This document shows, piece after piece, positions 1-5,503 of a stretch of DNA of 5,503 nucleotides (position 1 is its first letter; each line of letters starts with the position of its first letter). A model generated the notes under the pieces. That model was not told the DNA's origin and did no database searches. It saw only the letters and a list, made by a program, of their open reading frames with translations. This stretch comes from Rhodoferax sp. (GTDB taxonomy: Bacteria; Pseudomonadota; Gammaproteobacteria; Burkholderiales; Burkholderiaceae). The stretch is taken from positions 1-5,503 of the forward strand of contig JAQGNA010000642.1 of NCBI GenBank assembly GCA_028292075.1, given 5' to 3'. The position numbers and the translations under genes were made by a program.

Positions 1-11
1 GCAAGCGTTCC

Positions 12-17
12 TACAAT
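12..17 (+). promoter_or_regulatory. Candidate -10 element for the small membrane-protein gene
   Basis: The hexamer TACAAT differs from the sigma-70 consensus TATAAT at one position. It lies 31 bases upstream of the ATG at 49, which would give a transcription start near 24 and a short leader of about 25 bases. A -35 box at normal spacing would fall left of position 1, so it cannot be checked here. The call rests on the hexamer and its position only. Confidence 0.4.
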
Positions 18-37
18 CGCGGCCAATACAAAGGACA

Positions 38-41
38 GGAG
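38..41 (+). promoter_or_regulatory. Shine-Dalgarno site GGAG for the small gene at 49
   Basis: GGAG sits 7 bases before the ATG at 49, which is near-ideal spacing. A second in-frame ATG follows immediately at 52 with 10-base spacing, so the site favours the first ATG. It is the best evidence that this small reading frame is translated. Confidence 0.65.
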
Positions 42-48
42 TCGGTTC

Positions 49-261
49 ATGATGTTGCTTTTACTCGAAGCGCTGGGGGCCGGCCTGGTTCTGGTGCTGA
101 TCGTGTGGTGGACGATGTTCTCGGGCCGCAAGGGCGGCGAGCTGCCCGATGCGCAGCCCGGGTCACCAGGCGATGACACACCGGCGGGGGCCAACCCGGC
201 GAGCGACAGCGCCGAACGCCCGGACCGGACCGACCGCAACGACCACTCGCCAGGGCGCTGA
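49..261 (+). CDS. Small single-pass membrane protein, unknown function (70 aa)
   Basis: I do not recognise this protein. Residues 3-24 form one strongly hydrophobic stretch rich in Leu and Val, ending in a Trp-Trp pair and interrupted by one Glu at residue 7. Arg27 and Lys28 follow directly. From residue 31 the chain is hydrophilic, rich in Pro, Asp, Gly and Arg, and probably disordered. There are no positive charges before the hydrophobic segment and no lipobox Cys, so a membrane anchor fits better than a cleaved signal peptide; the Arg-Lys pair suggests the tail faces the cytoplasm. A well-placed GGAG and a possible TACAAT -10 box support expression. It is the only plus-strand gene and converges on the response regulator gene, so it is not part of that operon. 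Frame and start are fairly secure; function is open. Confidence 0.65.
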   Translation: MMLLLLEALGAGLVLVLIVWWTMFSGRKGGELPDAQPGSPGDDTPAGANPASDSAERPDRTDRNDHSPGR

Positions 262-298
262 AGGCCGGCCACCGCCATCAAAGCACAGCGGCCCATGC

Positions 299-925
299 CT
301 ACAGGGTCCGCAGCAGGTTGGCCAGTTCCACCGCCGACTTCACTTCCATCTTCTCGAACACCCGCGCGCGGTGCACCTCGACCGTGCGCACGCTGATGTC
401 GAGCTGGTCGGCAATGAGCTTGTTGGGCAGGCCTTCGACCACCAGGCGCATGACGTCGCGCTCGCGCTCGGTGAGGTCGCCCAGCCGGCTTTGAAGGCCG
501 ACCTTGGCATTGAGGGCTTGCACGCTCTCGTGCGACAGGGCCAGCGCCTGCTCGACGCGGTCGACCAGGGCGTTGTCCGAAAACGGTTTCTCGCAAAAGT
601 CGAAGGCGCCGCGCTTGACGGCATCGACCGCGGTGGGAACGTCGGCATGGCCGGTGAGAAAGATCACCGGCATGGCGACTTGCAGGCCGAGCGCGATGAT
701 CTTGTCGAACAGCGCCAGGCCGCTCATGCCGGGCATGCGCACGTCCAGCAGCAGGCAGCAGGACTGGCGCGGCGTGAAGCCGGCCAGCAGCATGCGCTCG
801 AAGGCTTCCGCGCTGTCGAAGCCTTCGCTATAGAGCCGGCGTGAGCGCAGCAGCCAGGACAGGGCATCGCGCACGCCGGCGTCGTCGTCGACGATGAATA
901 CGGTGGCATCCAGTGTGGGTTGCAT
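299..925 (-). CDS. FixJ/LuxR-family response regulator, DctR-like (208 aa)
   Basis: This is a DNA-binding response regulator, the likely phosphoacceptor of the adjacent kinase. Residues 8-125 form a receiver domain: acidic pocket Asp13-Asp15, phosphoacceptor Asp61 in LLLDVRMPGMSG, switch Thr91 in FLTGH, and Lys113 in EKPF. Residues 151-205 form a LuxR/FixJ helix-turn-helix (LTERERDVMRLVVEG, then the recognition region ISVRTVEVHRARVFEKM). The length is usual for FixJ-type regulators. The start is the ATG at 925-923, which gives the normal receiver N-terminus; longer readings to 1072 add Arg/Pro-rich sequence overlapping the kinase gene. The start lies 10 bases after the kinase stop with no clear Shine-Dalgarno site, suggesting coupling to kinase translation. 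The family includes DctR, FixJ, TodT and TutC; the partner kinase's architecture favours DctR. Target genes are not visible here. Confidence 0.93.
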   Translation of the reverse strand: MQPTLDATVFIVDDDAGVRDALSWLLRSRRLYSEGFDSAEAFERMLLAGFTPRQSCCLLLDVRMPGMSGLALFDKIIALGLQVAMPVIFLTGHADVPTAVDAVKRGAFDFCEKPFSDNALVDRVEQALALSHESVQALNAKVGLQSRLGDLTERERDVMRLVVEGLPNKLIADQLDISVRTVEVHRARVFEKMEVKSAVELANLLRTL

Positions 926-935
926 GGCGCCGAGT

Positions 936-3062
936 CTAAAGGGCCGGCGCGTCCTGGGCCGCCGGCGCAGGCAGGCTCGCTGGCGCCGGGTCGCTGCCCG
1001 CGGCGATGGGCAGGGTGAAGCGGAACACGGTGCCGTGGGGCTGGTTCGCCTCGAAGCCCAAAAAGCCGCCATGCTGCTCGACCACCGTGCGGCACAGGTT
1101 CAAGCCCAGACCCATGCCCTCGACCTTGGTGGTGAAGAAGGGGGTGAAGAGCTTTTCCGCGACTTCAGGTTGGATGCCAGGCCCGAGGTCGGCCACGGAA
1201 AATTCGACCCAGCCCCGGGGCCGGGTCGCGCCCAGGTTGGCGCCAGCCTGGCGGGCCCGCAGCACCAACAGCCGTTCGCTGGCCGCTTCTGGCACCGGTC
1301 CGTCCATGGCTTGCATGGCGTTGCGGGCCAGGTTCAGCAGCACCTGCTCGACCATGGTGCGGTCGCACATCACGGCTGGCAGATCACGCGCGACGTCCAC
1401 CTGCACCCGCACCGACAGCTTGCGCGCCTGGAGCAGCACCAGCGGCATGATCGCGTCGAACAGCGCCGTCGCCGACACCGATTCCCGCGCCTCGGCCCGC
1501 CGCCGCACGAAGCCGTGCACGCTCTTGATCACGCGTCCCGCGCGCTCCGCCTCGCTGGCGATGCGCTGCATCGCCATGCTCAGGTCCTTCAGGTCGGCGA
1601 GGTCGGCCTGCGGCGTGCCGTGCGGGCCGACATTGAGCAGGTTGAGCGAGCCGGTGGCATAGCTCGAGATGGCGGCCAGCGGCTGGTTGAGCTCATGGCT
1701 GAGCAGTGAGGCCATCTCGCCCACCGTGGCCAGCCGGGCCGTGGCCTGCAAGCGGTCCTGGCTGGTGCGGGAGAGTTCTTCCACCCGGCGCTGCTCGCTG
1801 ATGTCGAGCACGGCGCTCATCCAGCCGGCCTGCTCGCCGTTGGCGTTGATCAGCGGCGCCTCGATCACCAGCACCGGAAAACGCGAACCGTCCTTTCGCA
1901 TGAACACCGACTCGAAGCCTTCGCGGGGTGGCACATTGCCGGCCAGGCGGATGGTCTGGCGCTGGCGGTATTCCTCTGCCAGCTCGGGCGGCCAATACGG
2001 CGCGGGGGCGCTGCGGCCCCACAATTCCTCGGGCGCGAAGCCGACCATCTGGCAGAAGGCGGGGTTCACATAGGTGATGCGGCCTTCGAGGTCTCGGGCC
2101 CGCAGGCCGGTGAGCAGCGAGTCCTCCATGGCCTTGCGAAACGCCAGCGCGTCGGCGAGGTCGCGCTCCACGCGAAGGCGCCGTCGCGTGTCCTTCACCA
2201 GCAGGATGGTGACCGAGATCAGCGCAATCGACATCAGCGTGACCAGCGCGGTCATCAGGTTCGGGAACACATCCGGCGCACCGTGCCAGCTGTCCATCCG
2301 CAACACCAGGGTGTTGCCTGGCAGGTCGAGCAGTTGCTGCGCCGTGAAGACCCGGTTACCCCGGCGCGCCGTGCCATGCAGCGCCAGGCGCGTACCGTCG
2401 GCTTCGACGAAGGACACCTCCTGGCTGCGGGTCAGTTGCCGCCCCACCAGGTCGGCCAGGATGCCAGGCAGCGAATAGGTGGCGACCACGTAGCCGGTGA
2501 TGCGGCCTGTGGCCACCAGCGGCAGGCACAGCTCGATCATCTCGAGGCCGAGGCCATCGGTCTGGGGCAGAAAGAAACTGGTGGAATAGATGGGTCCGCT
2601 GAAGCGGCGCGCCGTGGCGCAGGCCAGGGCCACGTCGGTCTGCGCGTTGTCGCGGCCGAGCAGCTCGAACACTGGCGCGCGGTAGGGAGTGTCGGCATGG
2701 GCGGTCACGATGAGCGCCGGGTTGCGCAGCTCGATGCGCATGAGTTCACGGCGGTCATGCAGCAGCCCGGCGGCGCCCTGGGCCCAGCGTTCCGCGTCCG
2801 GCTCGTTGGCGTTCAACGCCTGAAGACTTTGCAGGTTGCGGGCCAGCCCCGCGCGGATGTCGTTCACCGCCTCCGCGGCGTCGCTCTCGAGCCGGCTCTG
2901 CACCTGGCTGGCCTCGTAGCGCCCGGCCAGCCACACCAGCGTGACCAGCACCGACACCACCAGCAGCATCAGCCAGCCCCACAGCGACCAGCGGTGCCAG
3001 AGCCGGTTCAGCCGGCCGAGGCGGCGCCACCAGGCAGGTTCGGGCGCGCCGCGCGTGGTCAC
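936..3062 (-). CDS. Membrane-bound PAS sensor histidine kinase, DctS-like (708 aa)
   Basis: This inner-membrane sensor kinase probably phosphorylates the regulator encoded just downstream. In order: a short Arg/Trp-rich cytoplasmic N-terminus; membrane helix about 26-47; periplasmic input domain about 48-267; second helix about 268-289; a PAS/PAC domain about 310-426 (GRITYVNPAF through AVLDISEQRR); HisKA with phosphoacceptor His456 in SHELNQPLAAISSYA; and HATPase_c with N-box Asn581 (LLNLARNAMQAM), G1 DLGPGI 625-630, F-box FTPFFTT 639-645 and G2 GMGLGL 649-654. All catalytic boxes are intact. Two helices around a large periplasmic domain, then PAS, then a FixL-type kinase core, is the layout of Rhodobacter DctS, which senses C4-dicarboxylates. 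The PAS domain contains no His, arguing against a haem-based FixL oxygen sensor. The GTG start at 3062-3060 overlaps the amidase stop; the next in-frame ATG lies inside the first helix. The last 22 residues are an Ala/Pro-rich tail. The ligand is inferred, not shown. Confidence 0.93.
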   Translation of the reverse strand: MTTRGAPEPAWWRRLGRLNRLWHRWSLWGWLMLLVVSVLVTLVWLAGRYEASQVQSRLESDAAEAVNDIRAGLARNLQSLQALNANEPDAERWAQGAAGLLHDRRELMRIELRNPALIVTAHADTPYRAPVFELLGRDNAQTDVALACATARRFSGPIYSTSFFLPQTDGLGLEMIELCLPLVATGRITGYVVATYSLPGILADLVGRQLTRSQEVSFVEADGTRLALHGTARRGNRVFTAQQLLDLPGNTLVLRMDSWHGAPDVFPNLMTALVTLMSIALISVTILLVKDTRRRLRVERDLADALAFRKAMEDSLLTGLRARDLEGRITYVNPAFCQMVGFAPEELWGRSAPAPYWPPELAEEYRQRQTIRLAGNVPPREGFESVFMRKDGSRFPVLVIEAPLINANGEQAGWMSAVLDISEQRRVEELSRTSQDRLQATARLATVGEMASLLSHELNQPLAAISSYATGSLNLLNVGPHGTPQADLADLKDLSMAMQRIASEAERAGRVIKSVHGFVRRRAEARESVSATALFDAIMPLVLLQARKLSVRVQVDVARDLPAVMCDRTMVEQVLLNLARNAMQAMDGPVPEAASERLLVLRARQAGANLGATRPRGWVEFSVADLGPGIQPEVAEKLFTPFFTTKVEGMGLGLNLCRTVVEQHGGFLGFEANQPHGTVFRFTLPIAAGSDPAPASLPAPAAQDAPAL

Positions 3063-3880
3063 AAAACGCGGTGGCCGAGGGCCGGCAGTTGGGTGCGGGA
3101 CACGGCCAGTCGGTTGGCGTCGAGCTCAGCCAGCACCACCGCCTCGCCTTCCGCCTGCTCGGCCAGCACCTCGCCCCAAGGGTCGATCACCATGGAATGG
3201 CCCCAGGTGCGGCGGCCGTTCTGGTGCAGGCCGCCTTGCGCGGGCGCCATCACGAAGGCCAGATTTTCGACGGCGCGCGCGCGCAGCAGCAGTTCCCAGT
3301 GGGCCAGGCCGGTGGCCTGCGTGAAGGCACTCGGTACCAGCATCAGGTCGGCCCCGGCGGCGGCATAGCCGCGGTACAGCTCGGGGAACCGCAGGTCGTA
3401 GCAGACGCTCATGCCGATGCGCCAGCGCCGCCCATCGCGCGAGGCCAGTTCGAACATGCGGGGCTCGGTGCCGCGCTCGAGCACCCTGGCTTCGTCGAAG
3501 CGCTCGACGCCGTTGTCGAACCGGAAGAGGTGGATCTTGTCGTAGCGCGCCACGCATTCACCGGCCGGATCGAAGGCCAGCGAGGTGTTGCGCACCCGGC
3601 CTTCGTTGCTGCCTTCGACGCTGATCGGCAGCGTGCCGCCGACGATCCACAGGCCGAGCTCGCGTGCCGTGGCGGCAAGAAAGTCCTGGATGGGGCCGGC
3701 GCCGAAGCGCTCCTGCACCTGGAGCTTGTCGGTGTCGACCCGGCCCATCAGGCAAAAATACTCGGGCAGCACGGCGAGCTCGGCCCCAGCTGCGGCGGCT
3801 TGGTCCAGCAGCGCGCGAGCGTGGTCGAGGTTGGTCTGCAGGTCGGTCGACGAGACCATCTGGATGGCGGCAACTTTCAC
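3059..3880 (-). CDS. Carbon-nitrogen hydrolase (nitrilase superfamily), Nit1-like amidase (273 aa)
   Basis: This is a cytoplasmic amidase of the nitrilase superfamily. The full catalytic triad is visible: Glu40 in LAVLPEYF, Lys115 in YDKIHLF and nucleophile Cys160 in SVCYDLRFPELYR; His194-Trp195-Glu196 follows in the usual place. The length and the RFPELYR signature match the Nit1/Nit2 branch, whose members hydrolyse deaminated glutathione or omega-amides such as alpha-ketoglutaramate (metabolite repair). Deaminated glutathione amidase is my best guess; the substrate cannot be settled from sequence alone. The start is GTG at 3880-3878, because it gives the family's usual N-terminus (KVAAIQM) and has GGAG 7 bases upstream; the first in-frame ATG (residue 8) would delete the first beta strand. 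The gene overlaps the yhdP stop by 4 bases upstream and the kinase start by 4 bases downstream, so it sits mid-operon. Confidence 0.93.
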   Translation of the reverse strand: MKVAAIQMVSSTDLQTNLDHARALLDQAAAAGAELAVLPEYFCLMGRVDTDKLQVQERFGAGPIQDFLAATARELGLWIVGGTLPISVEGSNEGRVRNTSLAFDPAGECVARYDKIHLFRFDNGVERFDEARVLERGTEPRMFELASRDGRRWRIGMSVCYDLRFPELYRGYAAAGADLMLVPSAFTQATGLAHWELLLRARAVENLAFVMAPAQGGLHQNGRRTWGHSMVIDPWGEVLAEQAEGEAVVLAELDANRLAVSRTQLPALGHRVL

Positions 3881-5503
3881 CGGATGGCTCCGTTCGGGTG
3901 TGGGCTTGGGGCAAGGGCTTCGGTCTTGTCCTGCCCCGACAGGATGAACTTGCGCGGCACCTTGGTGATCTTCGGGTCGGCCCAGGCGCCATTCACATGG
4001 AATTCCTGCGTGGCGGCCTCCATGAGCGGGCGTCGCAAAAACATCTGCGCGAGGAAGGTGCCGAGGCCGATGGCCGGGTTGATGACGGTGGCCACCAGCG
4101 AGGCCGTGCCGGCGTTGATCTCGGGCACCACCACCACCTTCAGGTCTTGCGTCTCGCGGGCGATGTCGGCCACGCCTTCCATCAGCACGGCGGCGTTCAC
4201 GCCCTTCATTTGCAGGTTGTTGGTGTTGGCGATGCCCTGGGCCATGTGCACGTCGCCGCGGATGAAGTCGAAGGCAAAACCTTCGCTGAACACGTCCCGA
4301 AAATCGAGCGTGAGACGGCGGGGCAACGCCTGCAGGCTCAGCACGCCCAGCAGCTTGGCCATGCCGGGGTCGGCCTTGAGGAACTGGCCGTTTTCGACGT
4401 TCACGTTCAGCTGGCCCGAAAGCGTGGGGTAGTCGAGCGACAGCGGCGAACCGACCCAGGCGATGTCGCCCTCCAGCCGCCCCTTGCCGCGCCGGAACAC
4501 GTCCTTCATGTCGAAGCGCCCGAGCAGGCCGCCGGCGTCCTGAATGTCGAGCTTGAAGTTCATCGCCGTGCGCCGTGGACCGCCGGGCTGGGCGTTCAGC
4601 GCAGCCCAATTGCCCGATGCGGTGAAGGTGGCCTGCGGGTTGCTCACGATCAGGCGGTTCAGTCGCCATTCACGCACGCCGCCGCCCTCGCGCTGGGCCA
4701 GGCTGCCGCCACGGTTGACGGCCTCCATCTCGACCCGGCCGAGGTTGTAGCCCTTGAGGTCGAAATCGTCGATCACGATGTCGAGCGCCGGCACGCTTTC
4801 GGCAGGGGCGTCCAGCAGCGAGTCCACCGCCGTGGCGGCGCTCGGGGCGATGACCAGCCGCTTAAGGCGCGCGTAGACGCGGCCGGCACCGGTGGCGGCC
4901 GGATGGTATTCGGCATAGCCGCTCAGCTCCGTGGCATCGATGTCGCCCTTCCAGGCCTGGTCGTCGCGGGTGGCGGTGACGGCCAGGGCGTGCAACGTGC
5001 GCCCGCCGGTCGAGAACTCCCTGGCGCGCAGCGTGACGCGGTTCGGCAGGTAGGCCTGCAGCGCAGTGGTGTCGGCAGGCGATGACTTGGCGGCGTGCAC
5101 TTTGGGCGCGGCGTTGGGAGCGGGTGGCACGGCCCGGACGCCTGCCTCATGTACGGGCCCCGAGGCCAACAGGCTTTCCCAGGCGTCGAGGTTGATCCAG
5201 TCGAGGTTGACGTCGGCCACCACGCCGTCCTGTGCCGGTGGCGGTGCGCTGGCCGGGGTGCCGACCTGTACATTGCCGCGCAGCACCCGCGCGGCCTGGG
5301 CCCCGCTGCCGGCGTTTCCGGCGTTTCCACCGTTTGCGCCGTTTCCGCCGATGTCACGGGTGTAGCTCACCGACAAGACGCGGCCGATCTCCAGCGCCAG
5401 CTGGTCCTGCAAGGCCGCCTTCGGGTTGGCCGCCGACGCCGGCGTCAGGCTGCGCTCCAACCGCAAGGGCAGGCTGCTGTCGGCGGTCTTGTTCAGGGGC
5501 GGG
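3877..5503 (-). CDS. yhdP: YhdP-family AsmA-like envelope protein, C-terminal part (5' end outside window)
   Basis: The frame stays open to the right edge, so about 541 C-terminal residues are seen of a protein usually over 1200 aa long. YhdP proteins are inner-membrane-anchored AsmA-like proteins that span the periplasm and, with TamB and YdbH in E. coli, help move phospholipids to the outer membrane. Recognition rests on the conserved C-terminal block: LGVLSLQALPRRLTLDFRD then VFSEGFAFDFIRGDVHM (about 4250-4360), NTNNLQMKG, and the segment after VVVPEINAGTASL reaching NPAIGLGTFLAQMFLRRP (about 4030-4130), ending near FHVNGAWADPKI. The long alternation of short polar and apolar strands fits an AsmA-type beta groove. 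A Gly/Asn-rich stretch encoded by 9-base repeats (5309-5344) and an Ala/Pro-rich stretch near 5240 look like flexible insertions. The TTG at 5466 is internal, not a start. The stop overlaps the amidase start by 4 bases. Family assignment is confident; the N-terminal anchor is not in view. Confidence 0.88.
   Translation of the reverse strand, partial: PPLNKTADSSLPLRLERSLTPASAANPKAALQDQLALEIGRVLSVSYTRDIGGNGANGGNAGNAGSGAQAARVLRGNVQVGTPASAPPPAQDGVVADVNLDWINLDAWESLLASGPVHEAGVRAVPPAPNAAPKVHAAKSSPADTTALQAYLPNRVTLRAREFSTGGRTLHALAVTATRDDQAWKGDIDATELSGYAEYHPAATGAGRVYARLKRLVIAPSAATAVDSLLDAPAESVPALDIVIDDFDLKGYNLGRVEMEAVNRGGSLAQREGGGVREWRLNRLIVSNPQATFTASGNWAALNAQPGGPRRTAMNFKLDIQDAGGLLGRFDMKDVFRRGKGRLEGDIAWVGSPLSLDYPTLSGQLNVNVENGQFLKADPGMAKLLGVLSLQALPRRLTLDFRDVFSEGFAFDFIRGDVHMAQGIANTNNLQMKGVNAAVLMEGVADIARETQDLKVVVVPEINAGTASLVATVINPAIGLGTFLAQMFLRRPLMEAATQEFHVNGAWADPKITKVPRKFILSGQDKTEALAPSPHPNGAIR
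3888..3891 (-). promoter_or_regulatory. Shine-Dalgarno site GGAG deciding the GTG start of the amidase
   Basis: On the minus strand GGAG precedes the GTG at 3880 by 7 bases and lies inside the last codons of the yhdP-like gene. It supports the GTG start and shows that the amidase can recruit ribosomes itself as well as by coupling through the GTGA overlap. Confidence 0.6.
5309..5344. repeat. Degenerate 9-base tandem repeat inside the yhdP-like gene
   Basis: Four consecutive 9-base units are visible: CCGGCGTTT twice, then CCACCGTTT and GCGCCGTTT, followed by a diverged CCGCCGATG. The unit length keeps the frame; on the coding (minus) strand the units encode triplets of Asn with Gly or Ala, giving NGANGGNAGNAG. 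Copy-number change would lengthen or shorten a linker without a frameshift. Confidence 0.7.

Noticed and set aside
262..298. Terminator between the two convergent genes
   Set aside because: The gap holds the 8-base palindrome GGCCGGCC (263-270) and a weak 5-base stem GGCCG/CGGCC (263-267 with 289-293, 21-base loop). Neither is followed by a T-run on either strand, so I do not call a factor-independent terminator.
149..844. Plus-strand frame of 231 codons overlapping the small gene and the regulator
   Set aside because: It is antisense to the response regulator and out of frame with the small membrane-protein gene, with no domain and no good ribosome site.
299..1072. Regulator reading frame extended upstream to 1072 (257 residues)
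   Set aside because: The extra 49 residues are Arg/Pro/Ala-rich sequence from another frame of the kinase's 3' end. The receiver domain begins normally after the ATG at 925.
3881..4669. N-terminal extension of the amidase frame to 4669
   Set aside because: The extension lies out of frame within the conserved 3' region of the yhdP-like gene and is Arg/Gly/His-rich. The nitrilase fold starts at the GTG at 3880, which has its own Shine-Dalgarno site.
2283..5085. Long plus-strand open frames (2283-3368, 3071-4432, 3664-5085)
   Set aside because: They run antisense to well-supported genes, overlap one another, lack any recognisable domain, and have the His/Gln/Arg/Gly-rich composition expected of shadow frames in GC-rich DNA.
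5464..5466. TTG as the start of the yhdP-like protein
   Set aside because: The frame stays open beyond it to the window edge with protein-like sequence, and the family is far longer, so the real start is outside the window.
1..5503. RNA genes, CRISPR arrays, insertion sequences, attachment sites or frameshifted genes
   Set aside because: The minus-strand genes leave almost no non-coding space, all catalytic motifs are intact in single frames, and I saw no inverted terminal repeats, spaced direct repeats or tRNA-like folds.

Overview
This GC-rich, gene-dense window looks like the chromosome of a betaproteobacterium, probably a Burkholderiales/Comamonadaceae-type organism. That placement rests on three things: the composition, a YhdP-type AsmA protein directly followed by a Nit1-like amidase, and a DctS/DctR-like two-component pair of the kind common in that group. 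It is an inference, not a database result.

Layout. Positions 1-48 hold a candidate -10 element and a good ribosome binding site for a small plus-strand gene (49-261). That gene encodes a 70-residue protein with one membrane segment and an acidic, hydrophilic tail, and I do not recognise it. After a 37-base convergent gap (262-298), everything to the window's right edge is one minus-strand transcription unit. Read in its own direction it contains: the C-terminal part of a YhdP-like envelope protein (5503 to 3877, 5' end outside the window); a nitrilase-superfamily amidase (3880 to 3059); a membrane-bound PAS-containing sensor histidine kinase (3062 to 936); and a FixJ/LuxR-type response regulator (925 to 299).

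How the genes fit together. The first two junctions of the minus-strand unit are 4-base GTGA overlaps, and the kinase and regulator are 10 bases apart. All four genes are therefore probably co-transcribed and translationally coupled. The kinase and regulator form a complete phosphorelay: periplasmic input, cytoplasmic PAS, His456, then Asp61 and a DNA-binding C-terminus. Their architecture matches the C4-dicarboxylate sensing DctS/DctR family, but no transporter genes lie in the window, so the signal and targets remain inferred. YhdP and the amidase are housekeeping functions (envelope lipid transport and metabolite repair).

Nothing here looks like a mobile element, CRISPR array, RNA gene or clearly new system. 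The points most worth a second look are the placement of a sensory pair at the end of a yhdP-nit operon, the two GTGA junctions, a short 9-base coding repeat in yhdP, and the unidentified small membrane protein.
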